Shown: one piece after another, positions 56,305 to 63,953 of the stretch
Position numbering within the stretch: the first letter of the stretch is position 1
Layout of the letters: every line of letters begins with the position of its first letter
Origin: Anaeromyxobacter sp. Fw109-5
Lineage (GTDB): Bacteria; Myxococcota; Myxococcia; Myxococcales; Anaeromyxobacteraceae
NCBI RefSeq assembly: GCF_000017505.1
Contig: NC_009675.1
Coordinates: forward strand, 4,530,501 to 4,594,500
Length of the DNA: 64,000 nt
Reading direction: 5' to 3'
Translations under genes and position numbers: made by a program
The notes under the pieces: model-generated
The model's input: only the letters and a program-made list of their open reading frames with translations
What the model was told of the DNA's origin: nothing
Databases searched by the model: none

Positions 56305-57396
56305 ATGAAGCTCCAGGGCTCCACGACGGCATTCGACGAGAAGCGGGCGGAGCGGTTCGCGGAGGGGATGGCCGCCACCCTCAACTCGGGGGCGCTCGCG
56401 GTGATGATCTCCGTGGGCCACCGGACGGGCCTCTTCGACACGCTCGCGGAGCACCCCGGATCGCCGAGCGCGGCGCTCGCGCGCGCCGCCGGGCTCGAGG
56501 AGCGGTACGTGCGCGAGTGGCTCGGCGCGATGGTCGCGGGCCGCATCGTGGAGTTCGACGCCGAGCGCCGGACGTACACGCTCCCGGCGGAGCACGCCGC
56601 CTTTCTCACGCGCGCGGCGGCCCCCAACAACCTCGCGGTGTACGCGCAGTACATCCCGGTCGTCGCGTCCGTCGAGGACGACGTCCTCGCCTGCTTCCGC
56701 GCCGGCGGCGGGGTCCCGTACGAGCGGTACGCCCGCTTCCACGAGGTGATGTCGGAGGACTCCGAGCAGACCATCCTGACGGTGCTGTTCTCGGACGTGC
56801 TCCCGCTCGCCGAGGGTCTCGCGGCGAGGCTCGAGGCCGGCGCCGCGCTCGCAGACCTCGGCTGCGGACGGGGCCGCGCCCTCCTGCGGATGGCGGAGCG
56901 GTTTCCGCGGAGCCGCTTCGTCGGCTACGACCTGTCGAGCGCCGCCGTCGCGTGGGCCCGGGGCCAGGCGGAGCGTCTCGGCCTGGGCAACGCGCGGTTC
57001 CTCCAGCGCGACCTCCGTGACTTCGATCGCTCGGCGGAGCCCGGCGCGTTCGACGCGGTGACGACGTTCGACGCCGTCCACGATCAGCCGGCGCCCCTCG
57101 CCCTCCTGTGCGGCATCCGCCGCACGCTCCGCGACGACGGCGTCTATCTCATGCAGGACATCCAGGCCTCGAGCGACGTCGCCGAGAACCGCGACCACCC
57201 GTTCGGCCCCTTCCTCTACACGGTCTCCACGATGCACTGCCTCGCCGTCTCGCTCGCCCAGGGCGGCGACGGTCTCGGCACGATGTGGGGGACCGACACG
57301 GCTCGCGCCATGCTCGCGGAGGCCGGGTTCGGCTCGGTCGAGGTGCACCAGCTCCCGCACGACCCCATGAACGCGTACCTGGTGGCGCGACCGTGA
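56305..57396 (+). CDS. Winged-helix plus SAM methyltransferase, 363 residues
   Basis: O-methyltransferase-like two-domain protein. The N-terminal domain (TLAEHPGSPSAALARAAGLEERYVREWLGAMVAGRIVEF) is a winged helix. The catalytic domain has motif I LADLGCGRGRALLRMAERF, then VGYDLSSAAVAWARG and FDAVTTFDAVHDQ. The ATG at 56305 follows GAGAGGAGCG; a GTG at 56302 is an alternative. It is divergent from the methyltransferase at 56062. Confidence 0.85.
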   Translation: MKLQGSTTAFDEKRAERFAEGMAATLNSGALAVMISVGHRTGLFDTLAEHPGSPSAALARAAGLEERYVREWLGAMVAGRIVEFDAERRTYTLPAEHAAFLTRAAAPNNLAVYAQYIPVVASVEDDVLACFRAGGGVPYERYARFHEVMSEDSEQTILTVLFSDVLPLAEGLAARLEAGAALADLGCGRGRALLRMAERFPRSRFVGYDLSSAAVAWARGQAERLGLGNARFLQRDLRDFDRSAEPGAFDAVTTFDAVHDQPAPLALLCGIRRTLRDDGVYLMQDIQASSDVAENRDHPFGPFLYTVSTMHCLAVSLAQGGDGLGTMWGTDTARAMLAEAGFGSVEVHQLPHDPMNAYLVARP

Positions 57397-57413
57397 GCTG
57401 AGGTCCAGGACGC

Positions 57414-57815
57414 TCAGCGCTCCAGCAGCCGCTTCAGCGCGTTCAGGTCCTTCTCCACCCAGCGCGCGTCCTCGGAGAACCTCTCGTCGGAGACGCCCTC
57501 CAGGCGGAAGAGCGTGAGCGTGACCTCGCTGCCGCTCCCGTTCGGAACCACCCGCATCGGCGTGTGGATCGTCGCGCCCGACGCGAGGACGATCTCGTGG
57601 TCCAGGACCCCGAGCGTGTTTCGCTCCACGAACCTCACCGTCACCCTGCCCGCGGGAGAGTCCGCGATCCACGCGCCGCCCACGTTGGCGATCGTCCCTG
57701 CGAGGCCGGTCGCCCAGCGCGGGAGGTTCTCCGGGTTCGACGCGAACGCGTACACCTCGGCGGGAGCGCGCGCGATGGAGACGCTGACGTGCCGGACCTC
57801 GTGCAGGGAGCTCAT
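57414..57815 (-). CDS. SRPBCC family protein, 133 residues
   Basis: Small ligand-binding START/SRPBCC fold. The pattern is HVSVSIARAPAEVYAFASNPENLPRWATG at the start and FSEDARWVEKDLNALKRLLER at the end, a long C-terminal helix. It could bind a hydrophobic ligand or act as a polyketide-cyclase-like protein. It converges on the methyltransferase at 57396. GGAGG lies 10 bp before the ATG. Confidence 0.85.
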   Translation of the reverse strand: MSSLHEVRHVSVSIARAPAEVYAFASNPENLPRWATGLAGTIANVGGAWIADSPAGRVTVRFVERNTLGVLDHEIVLASGATIHTPMRVVPNGSGSEVTLTLFRLEGVSDERFSEDARWVEKDLNALKRLLER

Positions 57816-58193
57816 CTGCGGCGACCTCCGCACGAGGTTTGTCGCCGGTCGGGCCGCGGCGCCATCCGTTCGCCGGCGCGAGCGCGGGTTCCCCGACCGT
57901 ACCGGGCGCTGCGATCGCACGCCTCGCGCTCGGCGCCGAGCGGGCCGCGATCCAACTGGGGTTCCGCTGCTCGCCCGACCCCGTCCTCGCGCCGCGCGGA
58001 CCGGCGGGCGCTCGGGACCGATCGCATGCCGGTGGGCGGCAAGGACTCTCGCGGGCACTGCCACCCACAGGCGCGCGTGAACGGCGCGGCCCGGCGTGGC
58101 GTCCCCACGTCCCCCGACCTCCCCGGCCAGCGCCTTGCGAACGAAGACTGTCGGGCCTGACCTTGGGTTGGTAGGCTCCAGAGCCCCTCCGAC
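57816..58193. other. 378-bp intergenic region
   Basis: No convincing gene is seen on either strand. The open frames are Arg- and Pro-rich and lack family features. A TAGGCT box at 58172-58177 lies 16 bp before the TPR gene, but no -35 is clear. Expected to hold promoters for the SRPBCC gene and the TPR gene. Confidence 0.4.
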
Positions 58194-61118
58194 ATGCCCC
58201 CCTCCATCGTCGAGAAATACGAGCAGATCCTCGCAGCCGATCCCCGCTCGCGCATCTTCGTCGAGCTCGCGAAGGCGCTCGTGGAGCGCGGCGACGCGGC
58301 CCGCGCCGTCGAGGTGTGCCGCCGCGGGCTCGAGCACCACCCGTCGTCGATCCTGGGCCGGGTGGTCTGGGGCCGCGCGCTCCTCGACACGGGCGACGCG
58401 GGCGGCGCGGTCGCGCAGTTCGAGGCAGCGGTCGCCGTCGATCCGGCGAGCCCGTACGCCTTCAACCTCGTCGGCGAGGCGCTCGTCGCGAAGAAGCACT
58501 TCGCCCAGGCGCTGCCGTACCTCGAGCGGGCCGTCGAGCTGCAGCCCGCGGACGCGCGCGTGCGCGGCTGGCTCGACCAGGCACGCCGGCAGCTCGGCGT
58601 GGGAGCCGTGACGCCGCAGCCGGGCCCGAAGCAGGCGCCCGAGCAGGAAGACTCGGAGACGACGATCCAGGTCGGGTTGAGGAGGCGCTCGAGCTCGGCC
58701 GCGACGCCGGCGCCGACCTCGGCCCCCGCCCCGGCCGCGACCGGGACCGCTATCTCGACCGCGACCTCGACCGCGATCCCCACCGCGACCTCGACCTCGT
58801 CTCCTGAGACCGCTCATCCCGAGCCCTTCGACTCCGCGGCCTCCGGCCGCTCCGCTCAGGACAGGCTGCGCGTCTCCGCGACAGCGGAGACGGGGACTCG
58901 AGGGGCCCCGCCCGTGCTCTCGCGCGTGGCGCCGGCGGGCGAGACCTCCGCCGCGGGTACCGTCCCGGGCGCGGGAGCGACCGCTCCCATCACCCCCCCG
59001 CCGCTCCGCGCCCCCGCGACGCCTCCCCCGCTCTCGCCGGATCCGTCGCGCTCGGTGCTTTACATGATCCCGACCGAGACGACCCGGGACGTCATCGGTC
59101 CGTCCGCCGCCGGCCGCGTGGGCGCGCTGCGCGCGCCCGCGGGCGCGGCGCCCGACGCCGCCGAGGCGGATCGGCTCGCGCAGCAGTTCGCCGACGAGCT
59201 TCGGAAGAAGCTGCTCGCGGAGACGCCTCCGCCCGCTCCCTCACGGCTTCGCCGTAGCCGCCGCCTGCTCGGCGCCGCCGCGATCGTGCTCGCCGTCGGC
59301 GCGGCGGTCGCCGTCTACCTCGTGGCGGACGCCAAGCGCGCCACCGCCCTCGCCGCCACCGCCGGCGTCCGGGCGCGCGCGGGGCTCGCCCGCGACACGC
59401 TCGGCTCGCTGCGCGAGGCCGCCCGCCTCCTGGAGGAGGCGCGCCGCGCGTCCGAGGATCCGGAGCTCGTCTCCCTCTCCGCCCAGGTCGCCGCGCTGCT
59501 CGCCGTCGAGCACGGCGACGAGGCCGCCCGCAAGCTCGCGGCGGAGCTCGCCCGCGATCCCCGCTCCGGCGACGGCGGCCGCGTCGTGGACTACCTCCTC
59601 GCCGCGTCGCCCGCCGAGGCGAAGGACGCGGAGGGGTCGCTCCTCGACGCGCGTCCGTCGTCCGCCCCGCTGGTCCAGGAGCTCGCGGGGCGCGTGCTCG
59701 TCGGGCGCGGCGAGCTCGAGGCCGGCCGCGGTCGGCTCGAGATCGCCGCGCGCGCGAACCCGCCGCTCCTGCGCGCCCTCTCGGAGCTCGGCGACCTCTC
59801 CCTCCGCGCGGGCGACGCGGACCGCGCCCTCGCGCTCTACCGCGCCGCGCTCGGCGCGCACCCGACGCACCCGCGCTCGGTCGTCGGCGCGGCCGAGGCC
59901 CGGCTCGCGACCCGCCGCGACCTGGCGGACGCCGCCCGCGAGCTCGCCGCGGTGGAGGCCGATCCCGCGAGCGCCCCGCCGCAGGATCTCCGGCTCCGCT
60001 TCGAGCTGGCCGCTGCCCGCGTCGCGCTCGCGCGAGGCGAGCCGGCCGAGGCCGCGGCGCGGCTCGCGCGCGCGACGGAGTCGCTCGGGCAGACCGGCAC
60101 GCTCGCCGCGGCGCTCGCCGAGGCCCACCTCGCCGCCCGCGACTGGGACCGCGCGGAGGCCGCCGCCGCGCGCGCCGTGCAGCTCGAGCCGCGCGAGGTC
60201 TCGCATCGGCTCCTGCTCGCCCGCGCGCAGGTCGGCAGGGGCCGGCCCGCCGCCGCCCTCGCCGCGCTCGCCCCGGTCGACGGCCGCGCGGTCCGGATCC
60301 AGCGCGCCATCGCGAGGCTCCGGCTCGGCCAGCCCGCGGCGGCCCGGCGCGAGCTGGAGGCGACGGGGCGAGACGGCCGTATGCCGGCCGAGGCCGCGGT
60401 CTGGTACGCCCTCGCCGACGTCGCGCTGGGCCGCGCCCCCCGCGCCCGCGCCCTGCTCGAGAAGCTCTCGCTGGCACGCACCCCGCCCCCGCTCGTGCAC
60501 GCCGCCCTCGGCCGGGCGCTCGAGGCCGAGGGCAACCTCGCCGGCGCCGAGCGCGCCTATCGCACCGCCGCCGAGCGCGAGCCCGACGCGCCGGAGGGGC
60601 TGGCCGGGCTCGGCCGCGTGCTGGTCGCGCGGGGGCACGCCAAGGACGCCATCGCGCCGCTCGAGGACGCGGTGCGGATGGATCCCGCCGACCTCGAGGC
60701 GCGCCGCGCGCTCGGGGAGGCCCGGCTCGTGGCGGGGCTCGCAGGCTCCGCGCGCGCGGAGCTCGACGCCGTGCTCCTCGCGCGGCCGAACGACGTCCCG
60801 GCCCTCACCCTCCTCTCGGCCGCGTGGCTCGCCGAGGGCGAGGCCTCCGAGGCGCGGCGCGCCGCCGAGCGCGCCGTCGCCGCCGGACCGCGCGACGGGC
60901 GCGCGCTCCTCGCCGCGGCGCGCGCCGCCCACGTCGCGGGCGATCTCGCCGCCGCGAAGCCCCTCGCCGCGCGCGCGCTCAAGGCAGGGCTGCGCGGCGA
61001 CGACACGGTCGAGGCGAAGAAGATCCTGACGTTCGCCGGCAAGCAGGTCGCGATGAACGCCCCCTCGTCGGCGAAGAAGGTCCCCGCGGCGGTCAGCAAG
61101 CCGGCGCGGCGCCGCTAG
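58194..61118 (+). CDS. Membrane-spanning TPR protein, 974 residues
   Basis: N-terminal TPR block (about 1-140; VEKYEQILAADPRSRIFVELAKALVERGDAARAV). Residues 150-340 are a low-complexity Ser/Thr/Ala/Pro linker that includes the dispersed-repeat peptide (AHPEPFDSAASG from residue 207). One membrane helix lies at about 357-380 (LGAAAIVLAVGAAVAVYLVA) preceded by RLRRSRR, so the N-terminus is cytoplasmic. Residues 390-960 are another long TPR-like region, presumably periplasmic. The function is unknown; it could be an assembly scaffold. Confidence 0.85.
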   Translation: MPPSIVEKYEQILAADPRSRIFVELAKALVERGDAARAVEVCRRGLEHHPSSILGRVVWGRALLDTGDAGGAVAQFEAAVAVDPASPYAFNLVGEALVAKKHFAQALPYLERAVELQPADARVRGWLDQARRQLGVGAVTPQPGPKQAPEQEDSETTIQVGLRRRSSSAATPAPTSAPAPAATGTAISTATSTAIPTATSTSSPETAHPEPFDSAASGRSAQDRLRVSATAETGTRGAPPVLSRVAPAGETSAAGTVPGAGATAPITPPPLRAPATPPPLSPDPSRSVLYMIPTETTRDVIGPSAAGRVGALRAPAGAAPDAAEADRLAQQFADELRKKLLAETPPPAPSRLRRSRRLLGAAAIVLAVGAAVAVYLVADAKRATALAATAGVRARAGLARDTLGSLREAARLLEEARRASEDPELVSLSAQVAALLAVEHGDEAARKLAAELARDPRSGDGGRVVDYLLAASPAEAKDAEGSLLDARPSSAPLVQELAGRVLVGRGELEAGRGRLEIAARANPPLLRALSELGDLSLRAGDADRALALYRAALGAHPTHPRSVVGAAEARLATRRDLADAARELAAVEADPASAPPQDLRLRFELAAARVALARGEPAEAAARLARATESLGQTGTLAAALAEAHLAARDWDRAEAAAARAVQLEPREVSHRLLLARAQVGRGRPAAALAALAPVDGRAVRIQRAIARLRLGQPAAARRELEATGRDGRMPAEAAVWYALADVALGRAPRARALLEKLSLARTPPPLVHAALGRALEAEGNLAGAERAYRTAAEREPDAPEGLAGLGRVLVARGHAKDAIAPLEDAVRMDPADLEARRALGEARLVAGLAGSARAELDAVLLARPNDVPALTLLSAAWLAEGEASEARRAAERAVAAGPRDGRALLAAARAAHVAGDLAAAKPLAARALKAGLRGDDTVEAKKILTFAGKQVAMNAPSSAKKVPAAVSKPARRR
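58814..58905. repeat. Dispersed REP-like repeat inside the membrane TPR gene
   Basis: Begins TCATCCCGAGC, runs through GCTCAGGACA and ends near CAGCGGAGACGGGGACTCGAG. It is in frame and encodes AHPEPFDSAASG from residue 207. It shares blocks with the intergenic copy at 18833 and the coding copy at 45723. Confidence 0.65.
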
Positions 61119-61240
61119 CTAGGGCATCGCTGGGCCCGAGCAGGCGTTTACCGTTGGTCGCAGCGCCGACCCGGCGAGCAGCGGAAGTAGCTGCCGTCCG
61201 ATGAGCGCGTTCAGGTAGACTCCGGACGGGAGGGACCCTC

Positions 61241-61975
61241 ATGAAGCCGTCGCTCGTCGCGCTCGTGGTCGCCGTCTCCGTCGCGCTCGCCTGCAGCGGC
61301 GGCGATGACGGCGGTGAAGGCGGAGGGGGCGGTGGAGGTGGTGGTTCCTCGATCACCGTGACGTACGTCCCCGCTGCGATCGACGCCCATGCGATGGTGG
61401 GCTACCCCGCTCCGGTCACGGTCCGTGCAACCTTGAGCCCGGAGCCCACGACGATGGCTTACCCGGTCATCGTGGCGGACCATCCCCACTTCATGGCCGG
61501 CACGACCACCGTCACGCAGGACCTCGACGGTAGCTACTCGGCCACGATCTACACGACGAGCACGCTCACACAGGGCGTCCACGCGGGAACGCTCACGCTC
61601 CGGCTGTGCAAGGACTCGAACTGCACGCAGCAGTACGCGCTCACCGGAGCGAGCGTCGCGTACTCCATCACCGTGGAGCCCCCGCCGACGCTGACGGTGA
61701 GCGTCGGTGGAAACACGCTCACGCCGATCTCCTGGGACGTGAACGGCGCCCCCACGTACGGCATCGACTCGGGCGTGCCCGTGACGATCACCGCCAGCAT
61801 GCCGGTCACGTGGGCGAACGGCAGCTCATGGGCGGTGACGCTATCGTCCGTCTCGCAGACAGAGACGACGTGGACCGGCACTCCGTCGGCGTCGAGCGGC
61901 CACTGGTTCGAGATCCGCGCGTACTCCGCGACTTACGCGCCGAACTCGAACTCGGTGTGGTTCGACATCAACTGA
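61241..61975 (+). CDS. Lipoprotein with polyglycine stalk
   Basis: It has 244 residues with lipobox VAVSVALACSGG, then a Gly-rich stretch (GGDDGGEGGG and more Gly) that works as a flexible spacer. The rest is Thr/Ser-rich beta-sandwich-like sequence (VTVRATLSPEPTTMAYP, LTLRLCKDSNCTQQYALTG) with a second similar block near the C-terminus. It looks like a surface-exposed Ig-like lipoprotein. A TAGACT box at 61216-61221 lies 19 bp before the start. GC content is lower than its neighbours. Confidence 0.78.
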   Translation: MKPSLVALVVAVSVALACSGGDDGGEGGGGGGGGGSSITVTYVPAAIDAHAMVGYPAPVTVRATLSPEPTTMAYPVIVADHPHFMAGTTTVTQDLDGSYSATIYTTSTLTQGVHAGTLTLRLCKDSNCTQQYALTGASVAYSITVEPPPTLTVSVGGNTLTPISWDVNGAPTYGIDSGVPVTITASMPVTWANGSSWAVTLSSVSQTETTWTGTPSASSGHWFEIRAYSATYAPNSNSVWFDIN

Positions 61976-62065
61976 CGTTCCGGCCGAGCAGCTCGTCGAG
62001 GAGCGGCCGAGCGCGACGGCCCTCCGGGTCCCCGGGCGCGGCGCCTCGGCTCGGCGGCCGGGCGG

Positions 62066-62259
62066 CACCTCACCGTCGCCGCCGCCCCGCCTCCACGAAG
62101 CTGTAGTAGCCCCCGGCCGCGACGATCACGTGATCGCGCGCGAGCACCCCGACCAGCTCCGCCCCGGCGCGCAGCCGCTCCGTGAGGTCGGCGTCGTCCG
62201 GGCTGAGAAGGGTCGCCGCAATACGGAGAGCTACGCATCAGCGGCGTCATGCGGACCTC
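62066..62259. repeat. Direct repeat copy 1 (radC 3' end plus diverged palindrome segment)
   Basis: Bases 62070-62205 match 63664-63799 at 135 of 136 positions. Bases 62206-62259 correspond to 63800-63854 but differ at many positions and include two missing bases. The outer CGCCGC/GCGGCG arms remain, while the inner palindrome of copy 2 is lost here. Confidence 0.85.
62070..62205 (-). pseudogene. radC: radC 3' fragment, copy 1
   Basis: The minus strand reads SPDDADLTERLRAGAELVG, then LARDHVIVAAGGYYSFVEAG and stop, matching the C-terminal end of RadC (JAB-type) proteins. About 45 codons remain. Just upstream of SPDD two bases are missing compared with copy 2, so the GDPSP motif is shifted out of frame. 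The rest of the gene is absent. Confidence 0.75.
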
Positions 62260-62275
62260 GCCGACGTGGCTCGGC

Positions 62276-62305
62276 TTGACGGGCACGCTGCTTCCGAGCT
62301 ACATC
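62276..62305 (+). promoter_or_regulatory. Promoter for the Rrf2 regulator
   Basis: TTGACG (62276-62281), 18 bp, TACATC (62300-62305). The start at 62326 is about 20 bp after the -10 box. It begins just after direct repeat copy 1, so the repeat does not include it. Confidence 0.5.
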
Positions 62306-62325
62306 TGCGACCTGTGAGGTGCTAG

Positions 62326-62928
62326 ATGAAATCCTCTCTGTACGGAGCTGGTGCCGAGTACGCGCTGCACTCGCTGCTGATCCTCGCGGTCCGCTCGGAG
62401 CCGGTCAGCGTGCGCGACCTCGCGCGCTTCCAGGACCTGCCGGAGCGCTTTCTCGCGAAGCTCTTCACGCGGCTCCAGAAGGCCGGGCTCGTCGAGGCGA
62501 CGGAGGGCGTGCGAGGCGGGTTCGCGCTCGCCCGCCCGGCGGCGCGGATCGCGGTGCGCGACGTGCTCGAGGCCGTCGATCCCAACCGGACGCTGTTCGA
62601 GTGCGCCGAGATCCGGCGCCATTGCGCGTTGTTCGGCGCGGAGCCGCCGGCCTGGAGCATCTCCGGGATGTGCCGCATCCACCTGTTCATGAAGGAGGCG
62701 GAGGGCGCGCTCCAGGGCTTCCTGGCCTCGAAAACGCTCGCGGACCTGGGCCACGAGTTCGAGCGGAAGGCGCCGGAGCCGTTTCTCCGGGACGCCGAGG
62801 CCTGGTTCCAGGAGCGCAGGGTCGGGCGGACAGCGGCAAGGAGCGGTGGGCGCCGTGGGAAGGCCCCGGCGGCCCTGAGCTCGAAGCACCCGGCAGTCAA
62901 CGCAGGCAAAAGGAGAAGTCCTCGATGA
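62326..62928 (+). CDS. Rrf2 family transcriptional regulator
   Basis: It has 200 residues. Winged HTH: MKSSLYGAGAEYALHSLLILA, VSVRDLARFQDLPERFLAKLFTRLQKAGLVEATEG, then RGGFALARP. Three cysteines at 93, 100 and 116 suggest an Fe-S or redox-sensing site as in IscR or NsrR, although the spacing (7 and 16) is not that of IscR. The C-terminal tail beyond about 150 is basic and longer than usual. GAGGTG precedes the ATG. The stop overlaps the next start (ATGA). Confidence 0.88.
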   Translation: MKSSLYGAGAEYALHSLLILAVRSEPVSVRDLARFQDLPERFLAKLFTRLQKAGLVEATEGVRGGFALARPAARIAVRDVLEAVDPNRTLFECAEIRRHCALFGAEPPAWSISGMCRIHLFMKEAEGALQGFLASKTLADLGHEFERKAPEPFLRDAEAWFQERRVGRTAARSGGRRGKAPAALSSKHPAVNAGKRRSPR

Positions 62929-63650
62929 ACAAGTGCATCTTCCTCGCGGGAGCGTCCGGCGCGATCGGCCGGCGCCTCGCTCCCCTCCTCGTGGCGGACG
63001 GCTGGCGCGTGGTCGGCACCACGCGATCCACCGACAAGGCGCCCCTCCTGCGCGCGATGGGCGTCGACCCGGTGGTCGTCGACGTCTTCGACGCCGCCGC
63101 GCTGCGGAGCATCGTGGCCGACGTCCGGCCCGAGGTCGTCATCCACCAGCTCACGGATCTGCCCTACGCGCTCGACGCGAGCCAGATGAGCGACGCCCTC
63201 GTGCGCAACGCGCGCCTGCGGGACGAGGGCACCCGCAACCTCGTCGCGGCGTCGGTACACGCCGGCGCCCGGCGGCTGATCGCCCAGAGCATCGGGTTCA
63301 TCTACGCGGAGGGCCGCACGCCCCACCGCGAGGAGGATCCGCTCCTGCCGGAGACGCACCCGACCTACGGCGGGACGGTGACCGGCGTCCTCAGCCTGGA
63401 GCGGCAGGTGCTGGAGGCGCCGCTCGAGGGCGTCGTCCTGCGCTACGGGCTGTTCTACGGGCCCGGGACGGGCTTCGACGCGCCCATCGGCCCTGGCTCC
63501 GTGCACGTGGACGCCGCCGCGAAGGCCGCGCAGCTCGCGATCACGGGAGCGCGGCCGGGCGTCTACAACGTCGCCGAGCGGGACGGCTCGGTGGACGTCG
63601 AGAAGGCCACCCGCGACCTCGGGTGGGACGCGGGCTTCAGGATCGCGTGA
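62925..63650 (+). CDS. NAD(P)-dependent epimerase/dehydratase-like protein
   Basis: It has 241 residues with a Rossmann N-terminus (IFLAGASGAIGRRLAPLLVADGWRVVG). The extended SDR pattern includes VVDVFDAAALRSI and the FIYAEGRTPHREEDP region, with GVYNVAERDGSVDVEKA near the end. A YxxxK catalytic pair is not obvious; YGGTVTGVLSLE follows at the place where Tyr is expected. It is coupled to the Rrf2 gene (overlap at 62925-62928), so the regulator probably controls it. Confidence 0.85.
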   Translation: MNKCIFLAGASGAIGRRLAPLLVADGWRVVGTTRSTDKAPLLRAMGVDPVVVDVFDAAALRSIVADVRPEVVIHQLTDLPYALDASQMSDALVRNARLRDEGTRNLVAASVHAGARRLIAQSIGFIYAEGRTPHREEDPLLPETHPTYGGTVTGVLSLERQVLEAPLEGVVLRYGLFYGPGTGFDAPIGPGSVHVDAAAKAAQLAITGARPGVYNVAERDGSVDVEKATRDLGWDAGFRIA

Positions 63651-63663
63651 GCCGGGCGGCGGC

Positions 63664-63816
63664 TCACCGTCGCCACCGCCCCGCCTCCACGAAGCTGTAG
63701 TAGCCCCCGGCCGCGACGATCACGTGATCGCGCGCGAGCACCCCGACCAGCTCCGCCCCGGCGCGCAGCCGCTCCGTGAGGTCGGCGTCGTCCGGGCTGG
63801 GGGAAGGATCGCCGCT
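63664..63816 (-). pseudogene. radC: radC 3' fragment, copy 2
   Basis: The minus strand reads SGDPSPSPDDADLTERLRAG, then AELVGVLARDHVIVAAGGYY, SFVEAG and stop. The SGDPxPS motif matches the RadC HPSGDP region, where an upstream His and Pro should follow, but instead the frame enters the palindrome. It is therefore truncated exactly at this conserved motif. One residue differs from copy 1 (Trp for Arg near the end). Confidence 0.8.
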
Positions 63817-63841
63817 TATGGAGAGCTCTCCATAAGCGGCG
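63810..63841. repeat. Perfect 32-bp palindrome
   Basis: The arms are CGCCGCTTATGGAGAG and CTCTCCATAAGCGGCG, with no spacer. The arms contain TTATG/CATAA, the kind of core seen in tyrosine-recombinase sites such as dif. A degenerate counterpart exists in copy 1 at 62211-62243. Confidence 0.8.
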
Positions 63842-63953
63842 TTATGCGGACCTCCGCGTTATGCGGAGCGCCCATCGGGATCGCGCGTGGGCGTGCGATT
63901 CGTGCGGTTCGCAGTCGGCATAATCGGGACGCAGCGGCAGTCGAGGTGCGGTC

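Larger units (their letters stand above)
63660..63854. repeat. Direct repeat copy 2 (radC 3' end plus intact palindrome)
   Basis: Bases 63664-63799 match copy 1 at 135/136. Bases 63800-63854 hold the 32-bp palindrome and the first GTTATGCGGACC. A second GTTATGCGGA follows at 63858-63867. Both copies have the same orientation and lie 1.59 kb apart. Confidence 0.85.

Noticed and set aside
57816-58193. A degraded gene in the intergenic gap
   Set aside because: No frame shows family features; only Arg/Pro-rich shadow translation.
63841-63867. Integron attC site at the GTTATGC motifs
   Set aside because: The core GTTATGC does not satisfy the GTTRRRY consensus, and the typical paired R'/R'' structure around a gene cassette is not present. 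The palindrome is perfect and short, unlike attC.
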